DNA of 6,880 nucleotides from Candidatus Cloacimonadota bacterium (GCA_030628755.1 DAOVQH010000135.1:1-6880); one strand, 5' to 3'. Shown: positions 1-6,612, counted from the first letter of the stretch. Notes: generated by a model from the sequence alone, not told the origin. Translations and numbers: made by a program.

Positions 1-2
1 AA

Positions 3-3000
3 ACTATCCTTGAAAAGATCCTTCATTATGAGAAGGAGCCCTATATGGGAAGTACTCACTGGTTTGAAAATGCCTGTTTAGTGGCAGGAAATTGGAGCTC
101 TAGTACTCCCCATCCAACAACCCCTGTAAAAGTTACTAAGTGGCTCAGAGATAAGATGTTAAATTATGGATACAATGAAATCGATGAGATATACTATCCT
201 CCGACATATCCTGGAACTTCTGAAATTACTTCATCAATAAACGACGGTGTAAGCATCGTGAGTTATCGTGGCTGGGGAGATGCAAATGGCTGGCATTATC
301 CATACTTTCATACACAAGATGTTGAGAATTTAGACAATGGATTCTTTCTCCCGGTGATTACTTCCTTTGTTTGTAATACCGGTGATTTTGCAAATGTTAA
401 TGTTGATCCCTGCTTTGGAGAAAAATGGATAAGGGCTGGAAGTCCATCCATTCCAAAAGGCGGGGTGGTTTTTGTGGGACCTTCTGATCTTTACACAAAT
501 ACAAAGTTCAATAATTCTATATTTTCCGGTTTTTATGCAGGTATGCTTGATGAAGACATCTTAACTTTTGGTAGTGCAGTTCTAAGAGGAAAACTTGAAC
601 TCTACAATAATTTTCCTCTTAACAGAGAACCCGAGGGTAAAGTTGAGTTCTATTTCCATGTATATAATATTTTAGGGGATCCCTCCCTCACTATGTGGAG
701 TACTGTTCCCGAAACTATAAATTGTACTCTACCAGCAGAAATAAGCCTGGGAACGAATTATCTGGAAATTGATCTTCCCGAATTGGAAGGCGGGATAGTT
801 ACTGCAATTAAACAAGGTGAATTCTTTGCTGTGGGTATTGTTGAAAATGGACTGGCAATCCTTTATTTGAATTCTGGAACTCCCGGTGAAATTGAAATTA
901 CTATAACGAAACCCAATTATCATCCATTTATAGAAACGATAGATGTTGTGTCTGAAAATATCGATATAGGATTGTATAATTTTGACACTATCGGTTCTGT
1001 TATTTCCGGTGAAAATATTCAACTAGCTATTACCCTGAAAAATTATGGTTCTCAAATAGTAAATTCTGTATCAGCTGATCTTTCCTGTGATAGTCAGGAA
1101 ATAAATATAATAACATCCTCTGCTGATTTTGGTGATCTTGATCCCGGAGAGACATCCACCCGGAATTATGAAATTGAAATTCTTCCAAGCTGTCCTGATA
1201 ATACGGTTCTGGAATTCACATTGGATATCTCCGATGGAAGCACAGCCAAATTCGAAATAATTGTAAGCGGATTGTTGTTCGAAGTAACAGGTGTTACTGT
1301 TAACGATGAGAATGGAGTTTTAGACCCCCTCGAAGAAAGCGATATCTCGGTTACAATCGAAAATATCGGTACTTTTAATGCAGTTGGTTTACAAGCTGAA
1401 TTGGTTGCTCTTACAACAGATGCAACAATTACAAGTTCGCAGTTCACAATTGGAAATATTAGTATAGATGAAACAGGAACAGCGGACTTTACAGTACTTG
1501 TTAGTGGTGAATGTCATGTGGGAAAAAGTATTCCTTTCAGAGTGGTCCTCACAGATGAAAATGGTTTACAAACTTCTGCTTACTTTAATCTTGAGGTTGG
1601 GGAAATTGATAATCGAGCGCCCACGGGTCCGGATATATATGGTTATTATGCTTATGACAGCTTTGATGTTTTTTATACGAACTGCCCTGAATACCAGTGG
1701 TATGAAATCGACCCGGAAGAAGGGGGAAGTGGAACGGTTATCTTAATGGGAGACGATGTCTCTGAAACGATTGCAATGCCTTTTGATTTTCCTTTTTATG
1801 GTGTTGTAAGCGATAGTATAACTATCTGTTCAAATGGATGGATTTCAATTCAGCCAACCTGGGAGACATATTTCCGAAACTGGAATATTCCCTCTGCTCT
1901 TGGACCTTATGCAATGATCGCTCCTTATTGGGATGATCTAATAGGTGAACTGATAGGTGAGGAGCATGAACAGATGAGAATTTGTTATTATTACGATGTG
2001 AGTGAAGATATATTTATAGTGGAATGGAATAAGTGTGTAAATCGTTTTGATAATGCTTCCATAGAAAAATTTGAATTAATTCTTTATGATCCTGCTGTGT
2101 ATCCAACAACCGATGGAAATGGGGAAATACAGTTCAATTATCACACTATTAGTAATCCTGATGTTAATAGTAATTATTCCACAGTTGGAATAGAAAATTT
2201 TACCCAGTCTGATGGACTTCTTTACACCTATGCTGATATTTATCCAGCAAGTGCTTCTTCTTTACAAAATAATCTTGCAATCAGGTTTTCCACCGATCCT
2301 CCGGAATTTACTGGACCCTCAGTCCCCACAGCAAATTTTTCAGCTGATATAACTATAGGAATTGCACCCTCAGAAGTGAACTTTACAAATAATTCAACTC
2401 CAGTTTATTTTTTCAATTCTTATGAGTGGGATTTTGGAGATGAATCTCCGATATCTACAGAAGTGAATCCGACTCATATTTATACTGAATCTGGTCTATT
2501 TGATGTGAGTCTAACTGTAACAAATTCTGAAGGTTCCGATACATTAGTAAAGGAAGATTATATTACAGTATATGAAGCTCCAACCGCAGTCTTTTTAGCA
2601 GAACCAACAATAGGTATATCGCCTTTAACAGTTGCTTTTAGTGATTCATCATCTGGTGTTATTGAAGATTGGTTATGGGATTTTGGAGACAGTTGTAGTG
2701 ACACACTTCAAAATCCTGTGCATACCTACAATGAAGCAGGTATTTATACTGTAAGTTTAATTGTCTCTAATCCTGTTGATGCAGATACTTTAATAAAGGA
2801 AGATTATATTACAGTCTATCCTTCAGAAAATCTTATCTGGCCCGGGGATACAAACTACGATGGTATTGTGACTGAAGATGATATTGTTCCTATTGGAATT
2901 TACTGGCGAGAGGTAGGGACAGCACGACCATCCACTTCTTTTGACTGGGCAGGAAATAATTATCCTGAGAACTGGGACATACCTTTAGCTTCCATTGCAG

Positions 3001-3509
3001 ATTGTAATGGAGATGGAGAAGTTAATATAACTGACGTTTTAGGGATCTGTCTCAATTGGAACTTTACACATACTGTGGTTATGTGTGCTTCACCTGCTGT
3101 TGGAGAACTTGAAGAATATCGGGAAAATTTTGTCGAGTTGTATAATTCGCTCGAAAATAATGGTATTGAACTGCTCTTAAAAAATCACATAGCAGAATTG
3201 TTTGATCTTCCAATAATTGAACCAGATATTGTAAATAGGCTTTCTCAAAATTATCCCAATCCATTCAATCCGGTTACAAATATTTCTTACAGCATAGCAA
3301 CTAATGGACAAGTTGAACTTTCTATCTTCAACATTAAGGGTCAGAAAGTGAAAACATTAATGAATGACAATATCGAAAAAGGAACACATTTGGTTACATG
3401 GAATGGTAAAGATGAAAATGGAAATGCAGTATCCAGCGGATTGTATTTCTACCAGTTGAAAATAAATAATAAACCATTTTCTACGAAAAAAATGTTGTTG
3501 TTGAAATAG
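3..3509 (+). CDS. Gingipain-like peptidase C25 family protein with PKD, dockerin and C-terminal sorting domains (5' truncated)
   Basis: Predicted secreted or surface cysteine endopeptidase. The frame is open to the left edge, so the gene starts outside the window; the Met at 45 is internal. Residues below are numbered from that Met. Residues 1-220 match the C25 catalytic domain: VSYRGWGDANGW (73-83 region), the nucleophile block CNTGDF with Cys110, PCFGEKWIRAG, and LGDPSL at 210-215. The expected GHG catalytic His is Trp77. About 222-305 is the Ig-like domain that follows the catalytic domain in gingipains. About 305-410 and 410-522 resemble CARDB-type beta domains. About 525-757 is a beta-rich nidogen-like or adhesin-like region. 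PKD domains lie at 761-845 (WDFGD at 795) and 846-930 (WDFGD at 878). A dockerin-like module spans 934-1006. Residues 1066-1154 form a FlgD-like/type IX secretion tail beginning LSQNYPNPFNP. Signal and propeptide are missing because of the window edge. Domain limits are by eye; family assignment is firm, catalytic activity is not. Confidence 0.9.
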   Translation, partial: TILEKILHYEKEPYMGSTHWFENACLVAGNWSSSTPHPTTPVKVTKWLRDKMLNYGYNEIDEIYYPPTYPGTSEITSSINDGVSIVSYRGWGDANGWHYPYFHTQDVENLDNGFFLPVITSFVCNTGDFANVNVDPCFGEKWIRAGSPSIPKGGVVFVGPSDLYTNTKFNNSIFSGFYAGMLDEDILTFGSAVLRGKLELYNNFPLNREPEGKVEFYFHVYNILGDPSLTMWSTVPETINCTLPAEISLGTNYLEIDLPELEGGIVTAIKQGEFFAVGIVENGLAILYLNSGTPGEIEITITKPNYHPFIETIDVVSENIDIGLYNFDTIGSVISGENIQLAITLKNYGSQIVNSVSADLSCDSQEINIITSSADFGDLDPGETSTRNYEIEILPSCPDNTVLEFTLDISDGSTAKFEIIVSGLLFEVTGVTVNDENGVLDPLEESDISVTIENIGTFNAVGLQAELVALTTDATITSSQFTIGNISIDETGTADFTVLVSGECHVGKSIPFRVVLTDENGLQTSAYFNLEVGEIDNRAPTGPDIYGYYAYDSFDVFYTNCPEYQWYEIDPEEGGSGTVILMGDDVSETIAMPFDFPFYGVVSDSITICSNGWISIQPTWETYFRNWNIPSALGPYAMIAPYWDDLIGELIGEEHEQMRICYYYDVSEDIFIVEWNKCVNRFDNASIEKFELILYDPAVYPTTDGNGEIQFNYHTISNPDVNSNYSTVGIENFTQSDGLLYTYADIYPASASSLQNNLAIRFSTDPPEFTGPSVPTANFSADITIGIAPSEVNFTNNSTPVYFFNSYEWDFGDESPISTEVNPTHIYTESGLFDVSLTVTNSEGSDTLVKEDYITVYEAPTAVFLAEPTIGISPLTVAFSDSSSGVIEDWLWDFGDSCSDTLQNPVHTYNEAGIYTVSLIVSNPVDADTLIKEDYITVYPSENLIWPGDTNYDGIVTEDDIVPIGIYWREVGTARPSTSFDWAGNNYPENWDIPLASIADCNGDGEVNITDVLGICLNWNFTHTVVMCASPAVGELEEYRENFVELYNSLENNGIELLLKNHIAELFDLPIIEPDIVNRLSQNYPNPFNPVTNISYSIATNGQVELSIFNIKGQKVKTLMNDNIEKGTHLVTWNGKDENGNAVSSGLYFYQLKINNKPFSTKKMLLLK
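2325..2834 (+). other. Two tandem PKD domains in the C25 protein
   Basis: Two adjacent copies of an approximately 82-85 residue beta-sandwich module. Each carries the PKD hallmark WDFGD (W795 and W878, counting from the Met at 45), a following P-x-H-x-Y (NPTHIY, NPVHTY), and a shared ending KEDYITVY. The DNA repeats too: 22 nt at 2548-2569 are identical to 2794-2815, offset 246 nt (82 codons), which points to duplication or gene conversion. PKD modules in secreted enzymes usually act as spacers or bind polysaccharide or protein surfaces. Confidence 0.88.
2844..3063 (+). other. Dockerin-like calcium-binding module in the C25 protein
   Basis: Two EF-hand-like Ca loops are visible. The first starts at D935 (GDTNYDGIVTEDD) and the second at D986 (DCNGDGEVNITD), residues counted from the Met at 45. 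Each is followed by a short hydrophobic helix segment (IVPIGIYW and VLGICLNW). This is the duplicated loop-helix pattern of type I dockerins, which bind cohesin domains. The loop-to-loop distance is 51 residues, longer than the roughly 30-35 of cellulosomal dockerins, because of a W- and N-rich insert between the halves. The next gene encodes a cohesin-like lipoprotein, a plausible partner. Confidence 0.75.
3240..3506 (+). other. C-terminal FlgD-like / type IX secretion sorting domain
   Basis: The last 89 residues (1066-1154 from the Met at 45) begin LSQNYPNPFNP and contain VELSIFNIKGQKVKTL, then WNGKDENGNAVSSGLYFYQL, ending in a basic KKMLLLK. This is the classic Por secretion-tail pattern found on large secreted proteins of Bacteroidota, Cloacimonadota and relatives. 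It predicts outer-membrane export by the type IX system with removal of the tail. The sorting role is known for the family; it is inferred here. Confidence 0.85.
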
Positions 3510-3510
3510 T

Positions 3511-3600
3511 GACCTTCGGAATGTCCGGCAGCTGCCGGATTCTTGCTTTTCTTGCTTGTCCGGCGTAGCTTTAGCGAAGTCGGGACCTTCCGAATGGTTT
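3511..3600. repeat. Intergenic repeat module related to the downstream palindromic repeats
   Basis: A 13-nt direct repeat with one mismatch (3511-3523 and 3584-3596, gaccttcSgaatg) brackets the palindrome described at 3524-3539. It also brackets a module, cgtagctttagcgaag, at 3564-3579. That 16-mer matches 5870-5885 and 6357-6372 with two transitions, and the palindrome recurs at 6313-6328 with one change. The stretch is therefore built from the same parts as repeats A and B in the pgs cluster, though it lacks their tgtctttctg and caggatgaca ends. Confidence 0.6.
3524..3551 (+). terminator. Possible rho-independent terminator after the C25 gene
   Basis: A perfect 16-bp palindrome (3524-3539, tccggc-agct-gccgga) forms a 6-bp GC-rich stem with a 4-nt loop. 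It lies 14 nt after the stop codon and is followed by a T-rich run (ttcttgctttt). The position suits a terminator separating the peptidase gene from the lipoprotein-pgs genes. A near-copy at 6313-6328 lacks the T run and sits in a dispersed repeat, so this may instead be a repeat fragment that happens to act as a terminator. Confidence 0.45.
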
Positions 3601-3618
3601 AAAAGTCCTAATGTAAGT

Positions 3619-3624
3619 AAGGAG
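3619..3624 (+). promoter_or_regulatory. Ribosome binding site that decides the lipoprotein start
   Basis: AAGGAG sits 6 nt before the ATG at 3631. It supports that start over the in-frame ATG at 3556, which lies inside the repeat module, has no comparable site, and would place 25 unlike residues ahead of a good lipoprotein signal. Confidence 0.8.
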
Positions 3625-3630
3625 CTTTTA

Positions 3631-4140
3631 ATGAAAAGATTGTTGTTAATTGTTTATGTGACCCTTTCAATATTGGTAATATCCTGCTCTGATAATTGTA
3701 CAGAACCTGATAAAGAAAATTTAAAGCTATTTATAACTCCTTCTGAACAAACAGTAACTGTGAATTCTGAGGTGACTTTCTCTGTTCAAATAGAAAACGT
3801 TTCAGACCTCTTTGCTTTCTCAGGGGAGATTGTTTTCGATAGCACAAAAGTTTCTATACCAGATAATCCAATAACAGAAGGTGAATTCTGGACCGGTGAC
3901 CTGATCTCAACAAGTCAGAATGAATCTGATAGATTATGCATTGCCATTGGTTTGGTGCAAACTGAAGAAGAAGATGGCATTGATGGTGAAGGAATTTTAT
4001 TCTCTTTTAAATTAATAGGATTTGCTTTAGGGGAAAGTGATTTAACGTTCGATAATTTATATATTATTAATGAAGATGGTGATTTAGTTGAAGGTTTTGT
4101 TGAGATGGAAATAACCAATGGTAAAATAATTATTCAATAA
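3631..4140 (+). CDS. Cohesin-like domain lipoprotein
   Basis: Predicted 169-aa lipid-anchored envelope protein. The N-terminus is a short basic-hydrophobic signal (MKRLLLIVYV...) ending in a lipobox VISC with the lipidated Cys at residue 19. Ser follows the Cys, with no inner-membrane retention Asp at +2. The mature part (about 31-169) fits the cohesin fold: a sodium-like opening strand (LKLFITPSEQTVTVNSEVTFSVQ), the FAFSGEIVFDSTKVSI strand pair resembling the cohesin 'gY-D-p' region, then GEGILFSFKLIG, GESDLTFDNLYI and a final NGKIIIQ strand. Cohesins bind dockerins, and the gene upstream ends in a dockerin-containing peptidase, so an anchor role is plausible. The stop lies 4 nt before pgsB, suggesting cotranscription and possibly translational coupling. 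An alternative is a generic Ig-like lipoprotein; cohesin is preferred on motif order and context. Confidence 0.75.
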   Translation: MKRLLLIVYVTLSILVISCSDNCTEPDKENLKLFITPSEQTVTVNSEVTFSVQIENVSDLFAFSGEIVFDSTKVSIPDNPITEGEFWTGDLISTSQNESDRLCIAIGLVQTEEEDGIDGEGILFSFKLIGFALGESDLTFDNLYIINEDGDLVEGFVEMEITNGKIIIQ

Positions 4141-4144
4141 AAAA

Positions 4145-5305
4145 ATGTATAGTCTAATAATTGGATTATTAATTCTGATTATTTTTGGAATTATTGAATA
4201 TCGACGAAATAGTGTTTATCGAAAAAATATTCCAATGATAATTCATGTAAATGGTACGCGCGGGAAATCCAGTGTAACACGTCTGATCGCAGCGGGACTT
4301 AGAGCAGGTGGGAAAAAAACAATTGCAAAAACTACCGGTTCTGCTCCCAGCCTTATATTTGAAAATGGTAAAGAAACTCTGATCATCAGGCATCACGATG
4401 CGAATATCAAAGAACAGCTTAAAATAATTAAATTTGCTGCAAAAAGAAAAGTGGAGATTTTAGTTCTCGAATGTATGGCAGTAACTCCTGAATATCAGTG
4501 GGTAACTGAGCATGAAATCGTGAATTCCGATATTGGAGTGATAACAAATGCCAGACCTGACCATCTTGATTTGATGGGACCGGGAATGAAAAATGTGACT
4601 CTTTCTCTGTGCAATACCTTACCTCCGGGTGGAGTAGTATTTACTGCAGAAAAGAAGATGTTCCCATTAATAGAAAAGCAGGCGGAAAAATCTCAGACCA
4701 AACTCTTTCGAGCGAATGAAGAAACTGTAACAGATAAAGAAGTACAAGGATTTTCTTACATTGAACATAAAGAGAATATTGCGCTTTCTTTAATGGTGTG
4801 TGAGCATTTAGGAATTGATAAAAAGACCGCATTAAAAGGTATGCATAAAGCAAAACCTGATATTGGTGCTTCAGAGATTTTTTTCACTAAATATGAAAAA
4901 AAGGATATTTATTTCGCTCATTCATTTGCTGCAAACGACCCTGAATCCACAGAATTTCTGATTACCTACATTAGAAAGTTATATCCGGAAATTGAATCTG
5001 TCATAATTATTTTAAGTACCCGCGCAGATAGAATGTTCCGTTCAAAACAGCTAATTAGAATGCTTAATAATATCGATTTTGATAACCTTTTCCTGATTGG
5101 GGATCAAACTAAAACCATAAAGTCATATGCTCTCAAACATAATATCCCTGTTAAAAAAATCATAGGTTGTGGCTGGATAAGTGGTGAGAAACTGCTAAAA
5201 AAGGTTGCTAATCTTACAGCTAAAGAATTAATGTTACTTGGAATTGGGAATATTGGAGGGAACGGCGGGATTATACTGAAATATTTCAAAGAGAGGACCA
5301 AATAG
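4145..5305 (+). CDS. pgsB: Poly-gamma-glutamate synthase subunit PgsB/CapB
   Basis: ATP-dependent amide ligase of the Mur ligase superfamily that polymerises glutamate through the gamma-carboxyl at the inner membrane, working with PgsC. The protein is 386 aa, close to the usual 390 or so. An N-terminal membrane anchor (residues 2-17) is followed by basic residues. The P-loop is NGTRGKSSVTR with G37-S43. Further family blocks are KTTGSAP (62-68), ECMAVTPEYQ (109-118) and NARPDHLDLMG (135-145). The C-terminal part has LSTRADRMFRS and a glycine-rich GIGNIGGNGG near the end. The ATG lies 4 nt after the lipoprotein stop with no clear Shine-Dalgarno, consistent with coupled translation. The pgsC start follows after 3 nt. 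The product could be a capsule or a released polymer; the sequence does not say which. Confidence 0.95.
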   Translation: MYSLIIGLLILIIFGIIEYRRNSVYRKNIPMIIHVNGTRGKSSVTRLIAAGLRAGGKKTIAKTTGSAPSLIFENGKETLIIRHHDANIKEQLKIIKFAAKRKVEILVLECMAVTPEYQWVTEHEIVNSDIGVITNARPDHLDLMGPGMKNVTLSLCNTLPPGGVVFTAEKKMFPLIEKQAEKSQTKLFRANEETVTDKEVQGFSYIEHKENIALSLMVCEHLGIDKKTALKGMHKAKPDIGASEIFFTKYEKKDIYFAHSFAANDPESTEFLITYIRKLYPEIESVIIILSTRADRMFRSKQLIRMLNNIDFDNLFLIGDQTKTIKSYALKHNIPVKKIIGCGWISGEKLLKKVANLTAKELMLLGIGNIGGNGGIILKYFKERTK

Positions 5306-5308
5306 TTT

Positions 5309-5758
5309 ATGTTTGAAGTTGCAATTGGTTTGGGTGTACTAATCAGTTTGTTTTTCCTGGAAACTTTTGGGGTTGCAGCCGGCGGAATAGTTGTTGCTGG
5401 ATATGTTGCGATCTTTTTGCATGAACCGATGACGATTCTGGCTACTCTTATTATAAGTTTTATAGTTTATTTCATTGTTAAAATACTTGGGAACATGATG
5501 TTCATATATGGCAGGAGGAGAATGGTGATCACTGTTCTGCTTGGATTTGTTCTAGGATGGGCTGCTCGATATTATGGATTATTCTCAGGTTTCCCTGCAG
5601 ATTATTCCGTAAACGTAATTGGATATATAATCCCCGGTTTGATAGCAAATTCCATGGAGAAACAGGGAATTATAAAAACTTTGTCGATTATGCTCGTTGC
5701 AGCTGTAGTAGTTCGTTTTTTATTAGTTCTAATATTTGGCGGGAAACTGATAGTATAA
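5309..5758 (+). CDS. pgsC: Poly-gamma-glutamate biosynthesis membrane protein PgsC/CapC
   Basis: Integral membrane partner of PgsB in the polyglutamate synthase complex. At 149 aa it has the typical length of the family. About five hydrophobic segments are visible: roughly residues 2-17, 20-37, 42-62, 72-90 and 122-145. A conserved-looking IGYIIPGLIANSMEKQG stretch lies before the last segment (YIIPGLIA, then a short polar loop), matching the PgsC pattern of PGLIA followed by a basic or polar turn. The start is 3 nt after the pgsB stop, with gagagga at 5291-5297 as a distant ribosome site inside pgsB. After the stop the cluster is interrupted by the repeat/GIY-YIG block before the next pgs-type gene. 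Confidence 0.93.
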   Translation: MFEVAIGLGVLISLFFLETFGVAAGGIVVAGYVAIFLHEPMTILATLIISFIVYFIVKILGNMMFIYGRRRMVITVLLGFVLGWAARYYGLFSGFPADYSVNVIGYIIPGLIANSMEKQGIIKTLSIMLVAAVVVRFLLVLIFGGKLIV

Positions 5759-5800
5759 TGTATTATAAAGAAAATGCGATATGCAAAATATAAAAAAAAA

Positions 5801-5980
5801 TGTCTTTCTGAGAAAAACTTACACCCTGTTATGCAACAGGGCAGGAAGGCATACGACGATTTATCACGTCGTAGCCTTGGCGAAGATGGAAGGATCTCTC
5901 GACCATGAGTTCCTTCGAGGGTCAGAAAGATTAGAGTTCCTCCAGCCTTCGCCAGCTTCGGCTTGGCAAGCAGGATGACA
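5801..5980. repeat. Palindromic intergenic repeat, copy A
   Basis: A 180-bp element. The left end tgtctttctgag and right end caggatgaca are imperfect inverted repeats of each other. It carries nested hairpins: 5824-5841 (ccctgtt/aacaggg, 4-nt loop); 5846-5878 (aaggc-a-tacgacg / cgtcgta-gcctt, 12 bp with one bulge); a central arm pair from about 5893 to 5932; and 5951-5967 (gccagc-ttcg-gcttggc). Positions 5846-5901 match copy B 6333-6388 with one change in 56. The first 23 nt match the start of copy C. A 65-codon open frame across it (5781-5978) is judged not to be a gene. Confidence 0.85.
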
Positions 5981-5993
5981 TTAAGGTTGTGAA

Positions 5994-6290
5994 ATGGACA
6001 ATGTATATTATGTTTACATCCTCACAAATAAAACAAATAAGGTTCTTTATACTGGTGTTACAAGCAACCTGATAAAACGTGTTTATGAACATAAGCATAA
6101 ACTTGTTGATGGGTTTACAAAGAAATATAATGTGAATAAATTGGTTTATTATGATTATTCAGAAGACGTATATGGAGCTATACAAAGAGAAAAACAAATA
6201 AAGGGAAAATTAAGAAAAAAGAAAATTGAAATGATTGAATCGATGAATCCTGACTGGAAGGATTTGTATCTGGAATTAATTGATGAATAA
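5994..6290 (+). CDS. Small GIY-YIG nuclease domain protein
   Basis: A stand-alone 98-aa GIY-YIG domain, the UvrC N-terminal-type endonuclease fold found in short bacterial proteins. Motif residues are visible: YVYILTN (Y8 in the GIY strand), YTG at 19-21 (YIG strand), catalytic-type R29 in LIKRVYEH, H33, and the metal-ligand-type E66 in AIQREKQIKG. It ends with the family tail NPDWKDLY. All expected catalytic positions are present, so it looks active. aagg at 5983-5986 is a suitable ribosome site 7 nt before the ATG. The gene begins 13 nt after repeat A and ends 12 nt before repeat B, all inside the pgs cluster. The cellular role of this subfamily is not established; DNA repair, or a link to the flanking repeats, are possibilities. 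No partner protein is encoded nearby. Confidence 0.92.
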   Translation: MDNVYYVYILTNKTNKVLYTGVTSNLIKRVYEHKHKLVDGFTKKYNVNKLVYYDYSEDVYGAIQREKQIKGKLRKKKIEMIESMNPDWKDLYLELIDE

Positions 6291-6302
6291 TAATATAGCA
6301 TC

Positions 6303-6439
6303 TGTCTTTCTGTCCGGCAGTTGCCGGATACAAAGGCATACGACGATTTATCACGTCGTAGCCTTGGCGAAGATGGAAGAATCTCTCGTTTTATGAGTTC
6401 CTTCGTGGGTTCGAGAGAGTAGAATTCCTCAGGATGACA
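6303..6439. repeat. Palindromic intergenic repeat, copy B
   Basis: A 137-bp element bounded by tgtctttctg and ctcaggatgaca. It contains tccggcagttgccgga (6313-6328), a one-base variant of the palindrome at 3524-3539. It also has the aaggc-a-tacgacg / cgtcgta-gcctt hairpin (6333-6365), shared with copy A. A well-paired stem joins tctctcg (6382-6388) to cgagaga (6412-6418). It starts 12 nt after the GIY-YIG stop codon. Confidence 0.85.
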
Positions 6440-6462
6440 AAAGGTATTTAAAAGAAATGGAT

Positions 6463-6584
6463 TGTCTTTCTGAGAAAAACTTACAGAGGCATACTTACGA
6501 AGAATCTTTTAACCATGAGTTCCTTCGAGGGTCTGAAAGATTAGAGTTCCTCGATAGCCATGTGGCATCGCAAAGCAGGATGAC
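6463..6584. repeat. Palindromic intergenic repeat, copy C
   Basis: A 122-bp element with the same left end as copy A (23 identical nt) and the same right end, gcaggatgaca. It lacks the tacgacg hairpin of A and B and has a short substitute (aggcatacttacgaag). The central stem is aatctttt (6503-6510) with gaaagatt (6535-6542). Near the right end a hairpin, cgat-a-gcca / tggc-atcg (6552-6570), takes the place of the UUCG-type hairpin in copy A. Twenty-three nt separate it from copy B. Confidence 0.82.
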
Positions 6585-6612
6585 AAAAACATCGATTTTA
6601 TAAATATTAAAT

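Noticed and set aside
45..47. ATG at 45 as the true start of the peptidase
   Set aside because: The frame stays open to the window edge and the upstream codons (ILHYEKEPY) match the C25 catalytic domain; there is no signal peptide at this Met.
729..1447. Antisense open frames within the peptidase gene
   Set aside because: No domain signal; they are complements of conserved beta-domain coding sequence, and the same applies to the other minus-strand frames under pgsB and the lipoprotein gene.
1468..1746. Alternate-frame + strand open frame inside the peptidase gene
   Set aside because: It overlaps clear coding sequence in the main frame and shows no recognisable protein features.
3556..3630. 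N-terminal extension of the cohesin lipoprotein by 25 residues
   Set aside because: The extension is translated repeat sequence, and the ATG at 3631 has a good AAGGAG site and starts a clean lipoprotein signal.
5781..5978. 65-codon open frame on the + strand
   Set aside because: It lies almost wholly within repeat A, has no ribosome site or recognisable domain, and its composition follows the hairpins.
6313..6328. Terminator after the GIY-YIG gene
   Set aside because: The palindrome is not followed by a T run and is part of repeat B.
5801..6584. CRISPR array
   Set aside because: Only three unequal copies of over 120 bp with internal hairpins and no regular short repeat-spacer pattern; no cas genes.
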